A stretch of DNA of 64,000 nt from NCBI RefSeq assembly GCF_024623785.1, contig NZ_JANKBZ010000017.1:124001-188000 (forward strand). Reading direction: 5' to 3'. The notes beneath the pieces are model-generated. The model did no database searches. It saw only the letters and a list, made by a program, of their open reading frames with translations, and was not told where the DNA came from. Source of the stretch: Archangium lipolyticum (GTDB lineage: Bacteria; Myxococcota; Myxococcia; Myxococcales; Myxococcaceae). The position numbers and the translations under genes were made by a program. Below are positions 51,017-58,749 of the stretch, piece by piece; position 1 is the first letter of the stretch, and every line of letters starts with the position of its first letter.

Positions 51017-51118
51017 GAGGGTGTTGAATAGGAACAATCAGGCAGGGCGGCGGAGCATGAGCCGCATCATGCCCAGATGGATGAATGCTTCGGAGGACTC
51101 CTTGCGCGATTGAGTCAG
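51015..51118 (-). mobile_element. IS5-like element remnant (transposase C-terminus)
   Basis: On the minus strand 51118-51038 encodes a fragment ending ESSEAFIHLGMMRLMLRRPA and a TGA. This is the conserved C-terminus of IS5-family transposases. The following bases GAGAGGGTGTTGAA (51015-51028) look like the matching terminal inverted repeat. Everything upstream in the transposase is missing, and the fragment borders the unrelated gene at 51170, so it is a deleted insertion sequence. Confidence 0.7.
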
Positions 51119-51169
51119 CCAAAGGTGGGGTTGCCCTGGTTATGTGGCTCTACCGTAGCTACCGAACAC

Positions 51170-52012
51170 TCACTCCCCCTGAGGTGCATCGGGTGGCAGC
51201 TCGTAACCCCTGACCATGGACAGAGGGTAGAGGGCCCGGTGGCCGATATTGGGATGATACACCGCGAGGTAGATCTCACCTGCGACTGACACCCACGTCC
51301 ATCTGGCTGGCTCGGCTTGTGCCGTCAGCCAATCTTCTGCTTCCTCGAGGCTGGCGAAAGACGCGGTGGCGATGGGCGGCTCCTCCTGTTGGAACTCCGC
51401 GAGGTAGTACTCGAGACTGCGGCTGTGCGGCAGGCGACGGGCGTTCGTTTCACGGTCATGGATCACCTCGTAATAGCCGTTCGCAATCAGCACCTGGGCG
51501 AAGTCGGGAGGACTGGGGTGAGTCCTGAGCCAGGCTTCCGCCTCCTCTCTCGTATCGAAAGAGGCAATGACATAAGGCGGTGCACCGGCCTCGACGTGCT
51601 CGAGATACTCACTGAAGGCTTTGTGCTGTCCGGTCGAATCAATGAAATGGAGTGCATCGAGATGGACCTGGAGCCGCTCCTTCTCTTCGGCGGAATCGGT
51701 CTCATCACGAAGCTTCGTGAAGAAGCCCACCGTTTTGTTCATGCGTTCTTCGAGACTCAAGATGCCATCTCGAGGTGGCTCAACGGTGTCGGCTGTGCGG
51801 TGTTGGGAGATAGACGCTGTCGAGGGCGTATGAACGCCAGAGGGGATGGCTCTGCGGAAGTCCGCGAAGTGATACCGTTGGCCGGTAGAGAAAACGAAGC
51901 GGACCGCATCTCGCGCGAGCCCCAGAATGCGCGCCCGTTCAGGTGACTGTGTCTCGCTCCAGAGCTTTCCAACCAACTCGTATGAATCTGAAAGAAGGGT
52001 GGAGGATGTCAT
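51170..52012 (-). CDS. Hypothetical protein with duplicated alpha/beta modules
   Basis: This 280-residue soluble protein was not recognised. The N-terminus resembles a small helical module (SDSYELVGKLWSETQSPERA and DAVRFVFSTGQRYHFADF). A central helical part carries a related segment (LHFIDSTGQHKAFSEYLEHV), so the 'STGQ' unit is repeated. The C-terminal half has two further related segments (VIASFDTREEAEAWLRTH and TASFASLEEAEDWLTAQAEP). The start ATG 52012 overlaps the stop of a possible upstream ORF. It is less GC-rich than the surroundings and lies beside an IS remnant, consistent with an accessory gene. Confidence 0.55.
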   Translation of the reverse strand: MTSSTLLSDSYELVGKLWSETQSPERARILGLARDAVRFVFSTGQRYHFADFRRAIPSGVHTPSTASISQHRTADTVEPPRDGILSLEERMNKTVGFFTKLRDETDSAEEKERLQVHLDALHFIDSTGQHKAFSEYLEHVEAGAPPYVIASFDTREEAEAWLRTHPSPPDFAQVLIANGYYEVIHDRETNARRLPHSRSLEYYLAEFQQEEPPIATASFASLEEAEDWLTAQAEPARWTWVSVAGEIYLAVYHPNIGHRALYPLSMVRGYELPPDAPQGE

Positions 52013-52248
52013 GGCTCCACCACCGCGATTGGGGGTTGGGAAGGAACACCAGGGAACACTACGGCGTCTCCTTGATGACGAATTTCAGGTGGGAAAGTTC
52101 CTGGACGATCGTAGGGGAGGGGAGCGAAGACCGGGTCGTACTCCAAGAAAAGAGCAGAAGGCCGAGGCTCATGACCAGGAGTCGCTGAGGAGTCGGAGCT
52201 GTTCTGACGTGTAGGGGTATCGCGAAGGCGGTGTTTCTGGAGCGGCAC
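52009..52248 (-). CDS. Possible small ORF coupled to the next gene
   Basis: A 79-residue frame from GTG 52248 ends with ATGA at the start of the downstream gene. Its C-terminal half reads like protein (LEYDPVFAPLPYDRPGTFPP, then QGDAVVFPGVPSQPPIAVVE). Another frame of the same DNA opens at an ATG (52176) with a signal-like start (SLGLLLFSWSTT). The true gene may therefore be frameshifted, with a signal peptide in one frame and the body in the other. No family was recognised. Confidence 0.35.
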   Translation of the reverse strand: MPLQKHRLRDTPTRQNSSDSSATPGHEPRPSALFLEYDPVFAPLPYDRPGTFPPEIRHQGDAVVFPGVPSQPPIAVVEP

Positions 52249-52336
52249 TCCCCGAGCATAACCTGCTAAGTTGAGGTTCTGGGAGGTAGTCCCATGACCT
52301 CACATCTGCATTCCCCTGTTCCAGAGACCTCCGGCC

Positions 52337-54067
52337 ATGAGTGCGCTCGACATGCCGCCACTGCCGCCCGGCACGCTCATCGCGGGTGACGTGGTGGAGG
52401 CCGTGCTGGGCGCGGGCGGCTTCGGCACCGTGTACCAGGTGCGTGGCCCCCAAGGACACCGCTCCGCCCTCAAGATGATTCCGCTGGAGAAGGGCGAGGA
52501 TAGAGCCTGGCGCGAGGCCCTCATCGGCTCGCGCCTGCACCACCCCAACCTGGCGCGGGTGCTGGGCGCGGGCAGCTGGCCCGACAAGGACCCCCGCTTC
52601 GTCTTCGTGAAGCAGGAGCTGGTGGACGGAGTGAGGCTGGACGTCTGGGCGCGCGAGCACGCCGTGGACACGCACCAGGTGGTGGACAGGGTGCTGGAGG
52701 TGTCACGGGCCCTGGCGGTGGTGCACGAGGCCAGGGTGGTGCACCGGGACGTGAAGGAGGCCAACATCCTGGTGCGCAAGAGTGACGGGCAGGCGGTGCT
52801 GGTGGACTTCGGGGTGGGCTACTACGAGGGGGCGCCCACCCTCACCGAGGGACTGTTTCCCCCGGGCACGCCCCGCTACCGCAGCCCCGAGGCGTGGCGC
52901 TTCGGCCGGGAGAACCAGGACGTGCAGGGGGCGCACTACCGGGCCGGGGTGGGAGATGACCTGTACGCGCTGGGAGTCGTCTTCTACCGGCTGCTGACGG
53001 GGAGAGACCCCTTCCTGCTGGGCGAGCGCGGAGGCGTGGACGTGGAGGCCGTGTTGCACCAGGCGCCGCTGCCGCCGCACCTCGTCAACCCGCGCGTCCC
53101 CCTGGCCGTGGAAGCGGTGTGCCTGCGGCTTCTGGAGAAGAAGCCCGAGGATCGCTACCCGGGCGCGGTGGCGTTGTGCACTGCATTGGAGACACTGAGG
53201 GCCTGGCCGGACGAGTCCTGGAAGGTGCCACTGCGCGGTGGGGCGCGTGCGGCCGGCAAGGACAAACGGTGGGCACGCGTGCGGCGTGTGGCTCCCTGGG
53301 CGGGTGTGGGCTTGGGGTTGATGATGCTGGGCGGCGCATGGCTCGCCGGCTTCTCACCCATCGCGTCGCCCGCCGGGTCTCCAACGCGGAAGGCCGGTGT
53401 TGGCCAGGAAGTGGCGCCCTCGGAGTCACCGCCGGAATCTGCACGGGCCGCGACTCCGCCGCCGGTGGAGCCTCCCCTCGCGGCCGCCGCTTCGCCCGCG
53501 GCGTCCGGAAAGGACACAGCTCCCGTGAAGAAGCAGCAGAAGCAGAGGACGAACGGCCCTCAGCGTGAAACGCAGTCCAGCGCGGGGGCCGTGGCGCGCA
53601 ACGTGTGTCTGGGTCTGACGGGAGCCGCCCTGCAGGCCTGTCTCGGTGCGCAGCAGCAGGTGCCGCCGGTGCGCCCGATGCCTCCACCCCAGGAGTGCCC
53701 TGCCGGTGCCGTGGAGACCATGACCCGTACGCTCGGCCTCGACATCGGAGATGCCACCAGCGGTGACTTTTCCGATGTGCGGGGCAGAGCCATTCCCGTG
53801 CGCGAGGACACCCCGTTTCGAGTGATCGGTCTCTGGGGGGAAAAGCTGCCGCACATGACCGTCCTCTACGGGCGCCTCTACTTCGGAGAGAATCGCGTGT
53901 ACGGCCTCTTCACCGAGGCCCGCACGCCCACCGGGGAGACCTACGAGGTCTGCCTACGACTGGGCTACCGCGGCGAGCCCGGCACGCGCATCTACCCCGG
54001 CAGCACGCCGGAGAACATACTGGTCAGTCCCATCGCGGAGGTGGAGGTCGTGGACCACTTCGAATAG
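52337..54067 (+). CDS. Transmembrane Ser/Thr protein kinase
   Basis: This 576-residue kinase has an N-terminal domain (~12-285): glycine loop VLGAGGFGTVYQV, Lys in RSALKMIPLEK, catalytic HRDVKEANILV, DFG as VLVDFGVGYYE, and APE-like region RYRSPEAW with GDDLYALGVVFYRLLTGRDP. A juxtamembrane and Pro/Ala-rich linker surrounds one membrane span (PWAGVGLGLMMLGGAWLAGF, ~316-335). The extracytoplasmic C-terminal region (~435-576, CPAGAVETMTRTLGLDIGDA) has a beta-rich domain. The next gene encodes a DUF2381 protein, a recurrent partner of such kinases in myxobacteria. Both probably signal envelope or developmental cues. Confidence 0.9.
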   Translation: MSALDMPPLPPGTLIAGDVVEAVLGAGGFGTVYQVRGPQGHRSALKMIPLEKGEDRAWREALIGSRLHHPNLARVLGAGSWPDKDPRFVFVKQELVDGVRLDVWAREHAVDTHQVVDRVLEVSRALAVVHEARVVHRDVKEANILVRKSDGQAVLVDFGVGYYEGAPTLTEGLFPPGTPRYRSPEAWRFGRENQDVQGAHYRAGVGDDLYALGVVFYRLLTGRDPFLLGERGGVDVEAVLHQAPLPPHLVNPRVPLAVEAVCLRLLEKKPEDRYPGAVALCTALETLRAWPDESWKVPLRGGARAAGKDKRWARVRRVAPWAGVGLGLMMLGGAWLAGFSPIASPAGSPTRKAGVGQEVAPSESPPESARAATPPPVEPPLAAAASPAASGKDTAPVKKQQKQRTNGPQRETQSSAGAVARNVCLGLTGAALQACLGAQQQVPPVRPMPPPQECPAGAVETMTRTLGLDIGDATSGDFSDVRGRAIPVREDTPFRVIGLWGEKLPHMTVLYGRLYFGENRVYGLFTEARTPTGETYEVCLRLGYRGEPGTRIYPGSTPENILVSPIAEVEVVDHFE

Positions 54068-54174
54068 ACCGACGGAGTATCTGTCGATAGCGGCCGCCGT
54101 GCACTACCGGGCGGGAGGTGTGGTAGAGGCCCACTTTTCCGGTCTCATCCACATCCCTGGAGGTTCCCCGCACC

Positions 54175-55143
54175 GTGTTCGCCCTGTCCTCCGCCGCCGT
54201 CCTGGGGTTCGTCCTGCTCACCGTCCCCGCTGAGGCCGCCACAAGAACCCCGCTCCCCGACTGTGAGACGGGCACGCGCAACATCGAGATGCAAGCGGAT
54301 GCTCCAGACAGTCGCCTGGAGGTGTGCATCCACCCGGAACTGTCCACCAGCCTGTTCTTCGACTCGAAGCTGGCGCGTGTGGAACTGGCCTCTCGGGAGC
54401 GGTTCCGGGTGATAGAGGGGGAACTCGGCGTCACTCTCGTCCCCACGGAGGCGCTTCGCGATGGGGAGCGTGTTCCGGTAACAGTCCACTTCCAGGACGG
54501 TGCGGCCCCGGCGAGCGTCACCTTCCAACTGGTGGTGCACCCCTCCGAGGCCGAACGGCAGGTGGAGGTGACACGCCACCCGCGCACACTGGCCTCCTAC
54601 CGGAAGGGCGAGCAGCAGGCACGGGCGGAAGCTCGACAGTGCCGGGAGGGCATGGCTCGCCTCCAGGCTGAGTGCGGCGGGCAGGTGGGACTCACGGGCC
54701 TCATCGCCCAGGGACGCATGGGCGAAGGGGGCGTTGCCTATAGAGATCTAGGCGTCGGCGTCACCTCGCGTCCAGGCAACACCGTCACCAGCGCGTACGC
54801 GAGCAGTTACCGCTCCGACACCTACCACGAGGGCGAGAAAACCGGCATGGTGCGGCTGGCCGTGAAACAGGAATTGGCAAACACCGGCAAGACGCCCTGG
54901 ACGCCCGCCGGTGCGGCGCTGGTGGGCCCCAAGCGCAAGGAATTGAAGGCGCTCGGTGTCTGGCCATGGGAGTCCATTCCTCCGGGGCAGAAGCGCCAGG
55001 TCGTGGTGGAGGTGGAGGCGGCGGAGAGCGAGGCACGGGGCACCTTCACGCTCGAACTGAGGGGCCAGGAAGATCCAGCCCGGATCGAGCGCTTCGACGG
55101 CGTCACGTTCCCCTCCCACGGGAGCGCTGATGCACTCCGGTAG
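54175..55143 (+). CDS. DUF2381 family exported protein
   Basis: This 322-residue protein starts at GTG 54175 with a signal peptide (FALSSAAVLGFVLLTVPAEA). It matches the myxobacterial DUF2381 (TIGR02268-type) paralogous family: LEVCIHPELSTSLFFDSKL, RFRVIEGELGVTLVPTEAL, VTVHFQDGAAPASVTFQLVV, then EAERQVEVTRHPRTLAS, a helical middle, and a beta-rich end (GPKRKELKALGVWPWESIPP, QVVVEVEAAESEARGTFTLE). Function is unknown. It follows a Ser/Thr kinase gene by 107 bp on the same strand, as often seen for this family. Confidence 0.85.
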   Translation: MFALSSAAVLGFVLLTVPAEAATRTPLPDCETGTRNIEMQADAPDSRLEVCIHPELSTSLFFDSKLARVELASRERFRVIEGELGVTLVPTEALRDGERVPVTVHFQDGAAPASVTFQLVVHPSEAERQVEVTRHPRTLASYRKGEQQARAEARQCREGMARLQAECGGQVGLTGLIAQGRMGEGGVAYRDLGVGVTSRPGNTVTSAYASSYRSDTYHEGEKTGMVRLAVKQELANTGKTPWTPAGAALVGPKRKELKALGVWPWESIPPGQKRQVVVEVEAAESEARGTFTLELRGQEDPARIERFDGVTFPSHGSADALR

Positions 55144-55157
55144 TAATGTCGCCCCGA

Positions 55158-58157
55158 CTACGGAGCCCGGCTCTCCGGTCGCGCCGTGGCGGCGGCGAGT
55201 GGCAACTCCAGGGTGAAGGTGGCGCCTCCACCGGGGGTGGGGAGGACCCGGATGTGCCCGGAGTGTGCCTCCACCACCTGCCGGGCGATCCACAACCCCA
55301 GGCCGAACCCGCCGTAATGGCGTGAGGAGACAGCGCGCTCGAACCGCTCGAAGATGCGGGCGCGGTCTTGCGGAGCGATGCCGATGCCATGGTCCGCCAC
55401 TGTTACCCTGGCGGTGCCTCCCTGCACTCCGAGGCTCACCTCCACGGGCCTGCCTGGTCCGAACTTCACCGCATTGGACAGCAGGTTCCTGATGACCTGG
55501 CTGATATACGAAGGGTCGCACCTCGCCACGATGGCGGTATTCCCCTGGAAGGTGAGGGGGCTGCCAGCTCGTGCAGCCTCGTCCCTCATGGCCTCGACCG
55601 CCTCGGTCACGAGCTCCCTCAAATCCACTTCGCGCAGGTACAGGTGGAGCTGGCCGGTGTTGATCCTCGACACATCCAGGAGCGTCTCGACCAGCGAGGC
55701 CAGGCTCTGCACGGTCCGGCCGGCCGTCTCGAGCCGCGCTCCGACGCGCGCCCGGCTCTCCTCGCTCAAGCCTCGCCCCACGAGCTCCAATTGGAGGCGG
55801 AAGCGGGTCAGGGGTGTCTTCAGCTCGTGGCTGGCCACGGAGAGGAATTCGTCCCGGGCCTGAATGGCTTCCCGGAGGTTGGCCTCGAGCGCCTCGCGGC
55901 GGAAGAGCTCCCGGCGCATCTTCGAGAGCTCGAGGTTGGAGCGTACTCGCGCGACCAGCTCCCGGGCGGAGAACGGCTTCGAGAGGTAGTCATCCGCTCC
56001 CGCATCGAGCCCGCCCACGGCGGCTTCGGGACCCGCCTGGGCGGACAGCAGGATGATGGGGATGGCGCGCAGGTCCGGTTCCGTGCGGAGCCGTTGGACC
56101 AGCCCCAGCCCGTCCAGGCCCGGCATCATCACGTCGGTGACGATGACGTCCGGGCGTTGCTCGCGCGCGGCCTCGAGCGCGGCGAGTCCGTCCGCCGCCC
56201 TCTGGGTCTGGAAATGGGGAGCGAGGACACGCCGCAGGTAGTCGCGCATGTCCGCGTTGTCGTCGACGATGAGCACCAGGCCGGAGGGGTTTTCCACCCT
56301 GGGGGGGGAGGGGCCTGGGGTCTGGGACGCGCGGAGAGGCTCTTCCTTCTCGCCTTCGGGCAACCACCGGAGCGCCTCCTGAACGTGGCTCCCGGCGCCT
56401 GTCGCGGTGGAAGCCAGCGGCTTCTCCTGGAGCTTCTCCTTCGGGAGATGCGCCGAACCACGCGGGATGGACACCGTGAACCGGGAGCCCCGGCCCACCT
56501 GACTCTCGACCGCGATGGTCCCTCCGTGGAGCTTGACCAGCTCCTTCACGAGGGCCAGCCCGATGCCGCTCCCCTCGAAGGAGCGGGAGCGTGCTCCTCG
56601 CACGCGGTGGAACCGCTCGAAGAGGTGGGGCAGCTCGTTGGCTGGAATGCCCGTCCCCGTGTCCTCCACCTCGAGGACGGCGTGCCGCGCCGTCTCACGC
56701 AGCCGCACGGTGACGCCGCCCTCGAAGGTGTACTTGAAGGCATTCGACACCAGGTTGAGGACGATCATTTCCCACATGTCCCGGTCGACGTAGAGCGGCT
56801 CGGACAGGGGCGGGCAGTCCACGACGAGACCCAGCCCGGCGCGGTCCGTGGCGGACCGGAAGCTGCTGGCCAACTCCGCTGTCAGGGTGTCGAGCGCGGT
56901 GGGCGCGTAGTGAGCATCGGCGCGTCCCGCCTCGATGCGCGAGAAGTCGAGGAAGTTGTTCACGAGCCGCAGCAGGCGCTCACCGTTGCGAATGACGACC
57001 TCGAGGGCCTCACCTCGGAGCGCCTTCTCCGGGGATGCTCGCGCGTCCTTGAGCGGCCCGAGCATCAGGGTCAGGGGGGTTCGGAGCTCATGTGACACAT
57101 TGCTGAAGAAGGTCGTCTTGGCCCGATCCAGCTCCATCAAGGTCTCGGCGCGCCGGCGTTCCTCCTCGTAGGAGCGGGCACTCGCCACCGCGACGGCGAT
57201 CTGCCCCGCGGCCAGCTCGAAGAAGGTCCGGTAGCGCGCGTCGAGGGGCCGGCGTGGACTCGTGCCCGCGACGAGAAAGCCATGGGGGCACTTCTGCTCC
57301 CCGCGGGAAATGGGCAACACCAGCACGGTCCGTGTGGGCTCGGGCCAGACACCTCCTGGCAGGGCGCCGAGCTGCCGCGGCAACTCCGTGACGAGCTCCG
57401 TGGAGCAACTTCGCGCGACCTTCGCCAGGGGCCAGAGTGCGTTCTCGTCGCTCAACGAAATCTCGGCGGGGCTCAGGGACTGGCCCTCCTGGAGTCCCGA
57501 GGTACTCACGAGCCGCGCGTGTGTCGACTCCTCCGCCGTCAGATAGAGCGCCGAGAACGTGATGTCCGCGGTGTTGTTGCTCATCGAGCGGGCGCTCGCG
57601 GCACATGCTTCCTCCACGGTCTTCGCGCCCAGAGCGGCTTCTCCCAGCTCACGCAAGGTCCGCAGCCGGCGCTCGGTGATGACGTGTTCCGTGGTCTCGT
57701 TTCCCGAGCAGAAGATTCCGCGGATCTTCCCCTCGTCGTCACTCAGGGGGGCGAACGAGAAGGTGAAATAGGTCTCCTCCTGGAACCCTCTGCGATGGAG
57801 CTGGAGCGGCAGGTCCTCCGACCACGATGCGACTCCCGTGGAGACCACCCCCTTGAGCAGGGGTTCCAGATTACTCCAGACCTCCGGCCAGACCTCGCGA
57901 AAGGGTTTGCCCATCGCCGAGGGGTGCTTCATTCCCAGAATGGAGGTGTACCCATGGTTGTAGACCAGTACGAACTCCGGCCCCCACAAGACGAGGGTGG
58001 GGAAGCGTTGGCTGAGGCAGATGCTGACGGCGGTGCGGAGGAGCGGCGGCCATTGGTGCTCGGGACCGAGCGTCGTCCGCGCCCATTCCAGGTTCTGGAG
58101 GAGCGAGCTCATCTCGCCACCCCGGGCGAAGAGATTGGCGGAAGGATCGCTGCTCAT
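55158..58157 (-). CDS. Hybrid histidine kinase (PAS-GAF-HK-REC-HK)
   Basis: This 999-residue kinase has no membrane segment. A PAS domain (~25-165, FPTLVLWGPEFVLVYNHGYT) and a GAF domain (~185-345) precede the first kinase core. That core has the phospho-His in FSNVSHELRTPLTLML (~358), then HATPase boxes LVSNAFKYT, DTGTGIP and GSGIGLALVKELV. A receiver (~610-730) has VDDNADM, phospho-Asp in TDVMMPGLDG and Lys in SKPFS. A second kinase core follows: SVASHELKTPLTRF (~765), LLSNAVKFGPG, DHGIGIAP and GFGLGLWIARQVVEAH. Having two complete HisKA/HATPase units is less common. No output regulator lies next to it. It converges on the DUF2381 gene with a 14-bp gap. Confidence 0.9.
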   Translation of the reverse strand: MSSDPSANLFARGGEMSSLLQNLEWARTTLGPEHQWPPLLRTAVSICLSQRFPTLVLWGPEFVLVYNHGYTSILGMKHPSAMGKPFREVWPEVWSNLEPLLKGVVSTGVASWSEDLPLQLHRRGFQEETYFTFSFAPLSDDEGKIRGIFCSGNETTEHVITERRLRTLRELGEAALGAKTVEEACAASARSMSNNTADITFSALYLTAEESTHARLVSTSGLQEGQSLSPAEISLSDENALWPLAKVARSCSTELVTELPRQLGALPGGVWPEPTRTVLVLPISRGEQKCPHGFLVAGTSPRRPLDARYRTFFELAAGQIAVAVASARSYEEERRRAETLMELDRAKTTFFSNVSHELRTPLTLMLGPLKDARASPEKALRGEALEVVIRNGERLLRLVNNFLDFSRIEAGRADAHYAPTALDTLTAELASSFRSATDRAGLGLVVDCPPLSEPLYVDRDMWEMIVLNLVSNAFKYTFEGGVTVRLRETARHAVLEVEDTGTGIPANELPHLFERFHRVRGARSRSFEGSGIGLALVKELVKLHGGTIAVESQVGRGSRFTVSIPRGSAHLPKEKLQEKPLASTATGAGSHVQEALRWLPEGEKEEPLRASQTPGPSPPRVENPSGLVLIVDDNADMRDYLRRVLAPHFQTQRAADGLAALEAAREQRPDVIVTDVMMPGLDGLGLVQRLRTEPDLRAIPIILLSAQAGPEAAVGGLDAGADDYLSKPFSARELVARVRSNLELSKMRRELFRREALEANLREAIQARDEFLSVASHELKTPLTRFRLQLELVGRGLSEESRARVGARLETAGRTVQSLASLVETLLDVSRINTGQLHLYLREVDLRELVTEAVEAMRDEAARAGSPLTFQGNTAIVARCDPSYISQVIRNLLSNAVKFGPGRPVEVSLGVQGGTARVTVADHGIGIAPQDRARIFERFERAVSSRHYGGFGLGLWIARQVVEAHSGHIRVLPTPGGGATFTLELPLAAATARPESRAP

Positions 58158-58382
58158 GCGAGGGCTGCTCCATCGGACTGGTGGGTTGCGCGGCTGGCCT
58201 CACGGCGGATGACGAGTCGCACCCTGTGCTCAAGGTTGGGTCTCGCACCGGCGTCCGCCACCGGGGAGGTCTCCTGGCAGCCTTGGTGACTGGATGTTTC
58301 GAGCCCGGCACCCGCGAGCCTCGCGGACGGGCACGGGGGGGCCTGCTCGTCTCCATCCCCAGCGAGGTAGGCGTGGAGCGAT

Positions 58383-58417
58383 AAAAAAGGGGAACCGCCG
58401 TCGAGAGGCGATTCCCC
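58383..58417 (-). terminator. Rho-independent terminator after lanA
   Basis: On the minus strand GGGGAATCGCC and GGCGGTTCCCC form a stem with a short loop, followed by six T. It lies 25 bp after the lanA stop and is the most canonical terminator in the window. Confidence 0.85.
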
Positions 58418-58441
58418 AGGGGTCCCGTCAGGGACCGGGAA

Positions 58442-58657
58442 TCAGTAGCAGTACTTCGGCGGACACGGCGTGCAGTACGCCGAGGTGGGCTCGCCCGTGA
58501 TGCCGCCACCGCTCACGTTGCTCAGGGCACTCTCGTCCAGCTCGAGCAGCGCGGCCGGGTTGGAGGGCAGCGCGGCGCGCTCCTCGGCGGACAGGCTGTT
58601 GAAGTACTCGGCATCGCGCCAGGCGCGGAGGATGTGCTCCTTGTTGGACATGCTCAT
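58442..58657 (-). CDS. lanA: Class II lanthipeptide precursor (mersacidin/lichenicidin family)
   Basis: This 71-residue peptide starts at ATG 58657, seven bases after GAGGAG. The leader fits the mersacidin/lichenicidin type: NKEHILRAWRDAEYFNSLSA, EERAALPSNPAALLELDESA, then LSNVSGG. Cleavage after GG leaves a 20-residue core, GITGEPTSAYCTPCPPKYCY. It has three Cys (11, 14, 19) and Ser/Thr at 3, 7, 8 and 12, enough for up to three lanthionine rings. The LanM gene is directly upstream on the same strand, and a strong terminator follows. The core is unlike known mersacidin or lacticin cores, and its activity is unknown. Confidence 0.85.
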   Translation of the reverse strand: MSMSNKEHILRAWRDAEYFNSLSAEERAALPSNPAALLELDESALSNVSGGGITGEPTSAYCTPCPPKYCY

Positions 58658-58692
58658 GGGGGTGCTCCTCTGTTGAGGGTTGGGGGTGGTAG

Positions 58693-58724
58693 TTCCCGAA
58701 GACGCCAACCCTCGGCTTCGGGAA
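58693..58724 (-). promoter_or_regulatory. Stem-loop between lanM and lanA
   Basis: TTCCCGAAG (58693-58701) pairs perfectly with CTTCGGGAA (58716-58724). It lies between the lanM stop and the lanA start with no U-tract. It could be an attenuator or an mRNA processing/stabilising hairpin that raises lanA over lanM levels. Confidence 0.5.
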
Positions 58725-58749
58725 TGCCCCGCAGGGAGGCGGGGACAGC

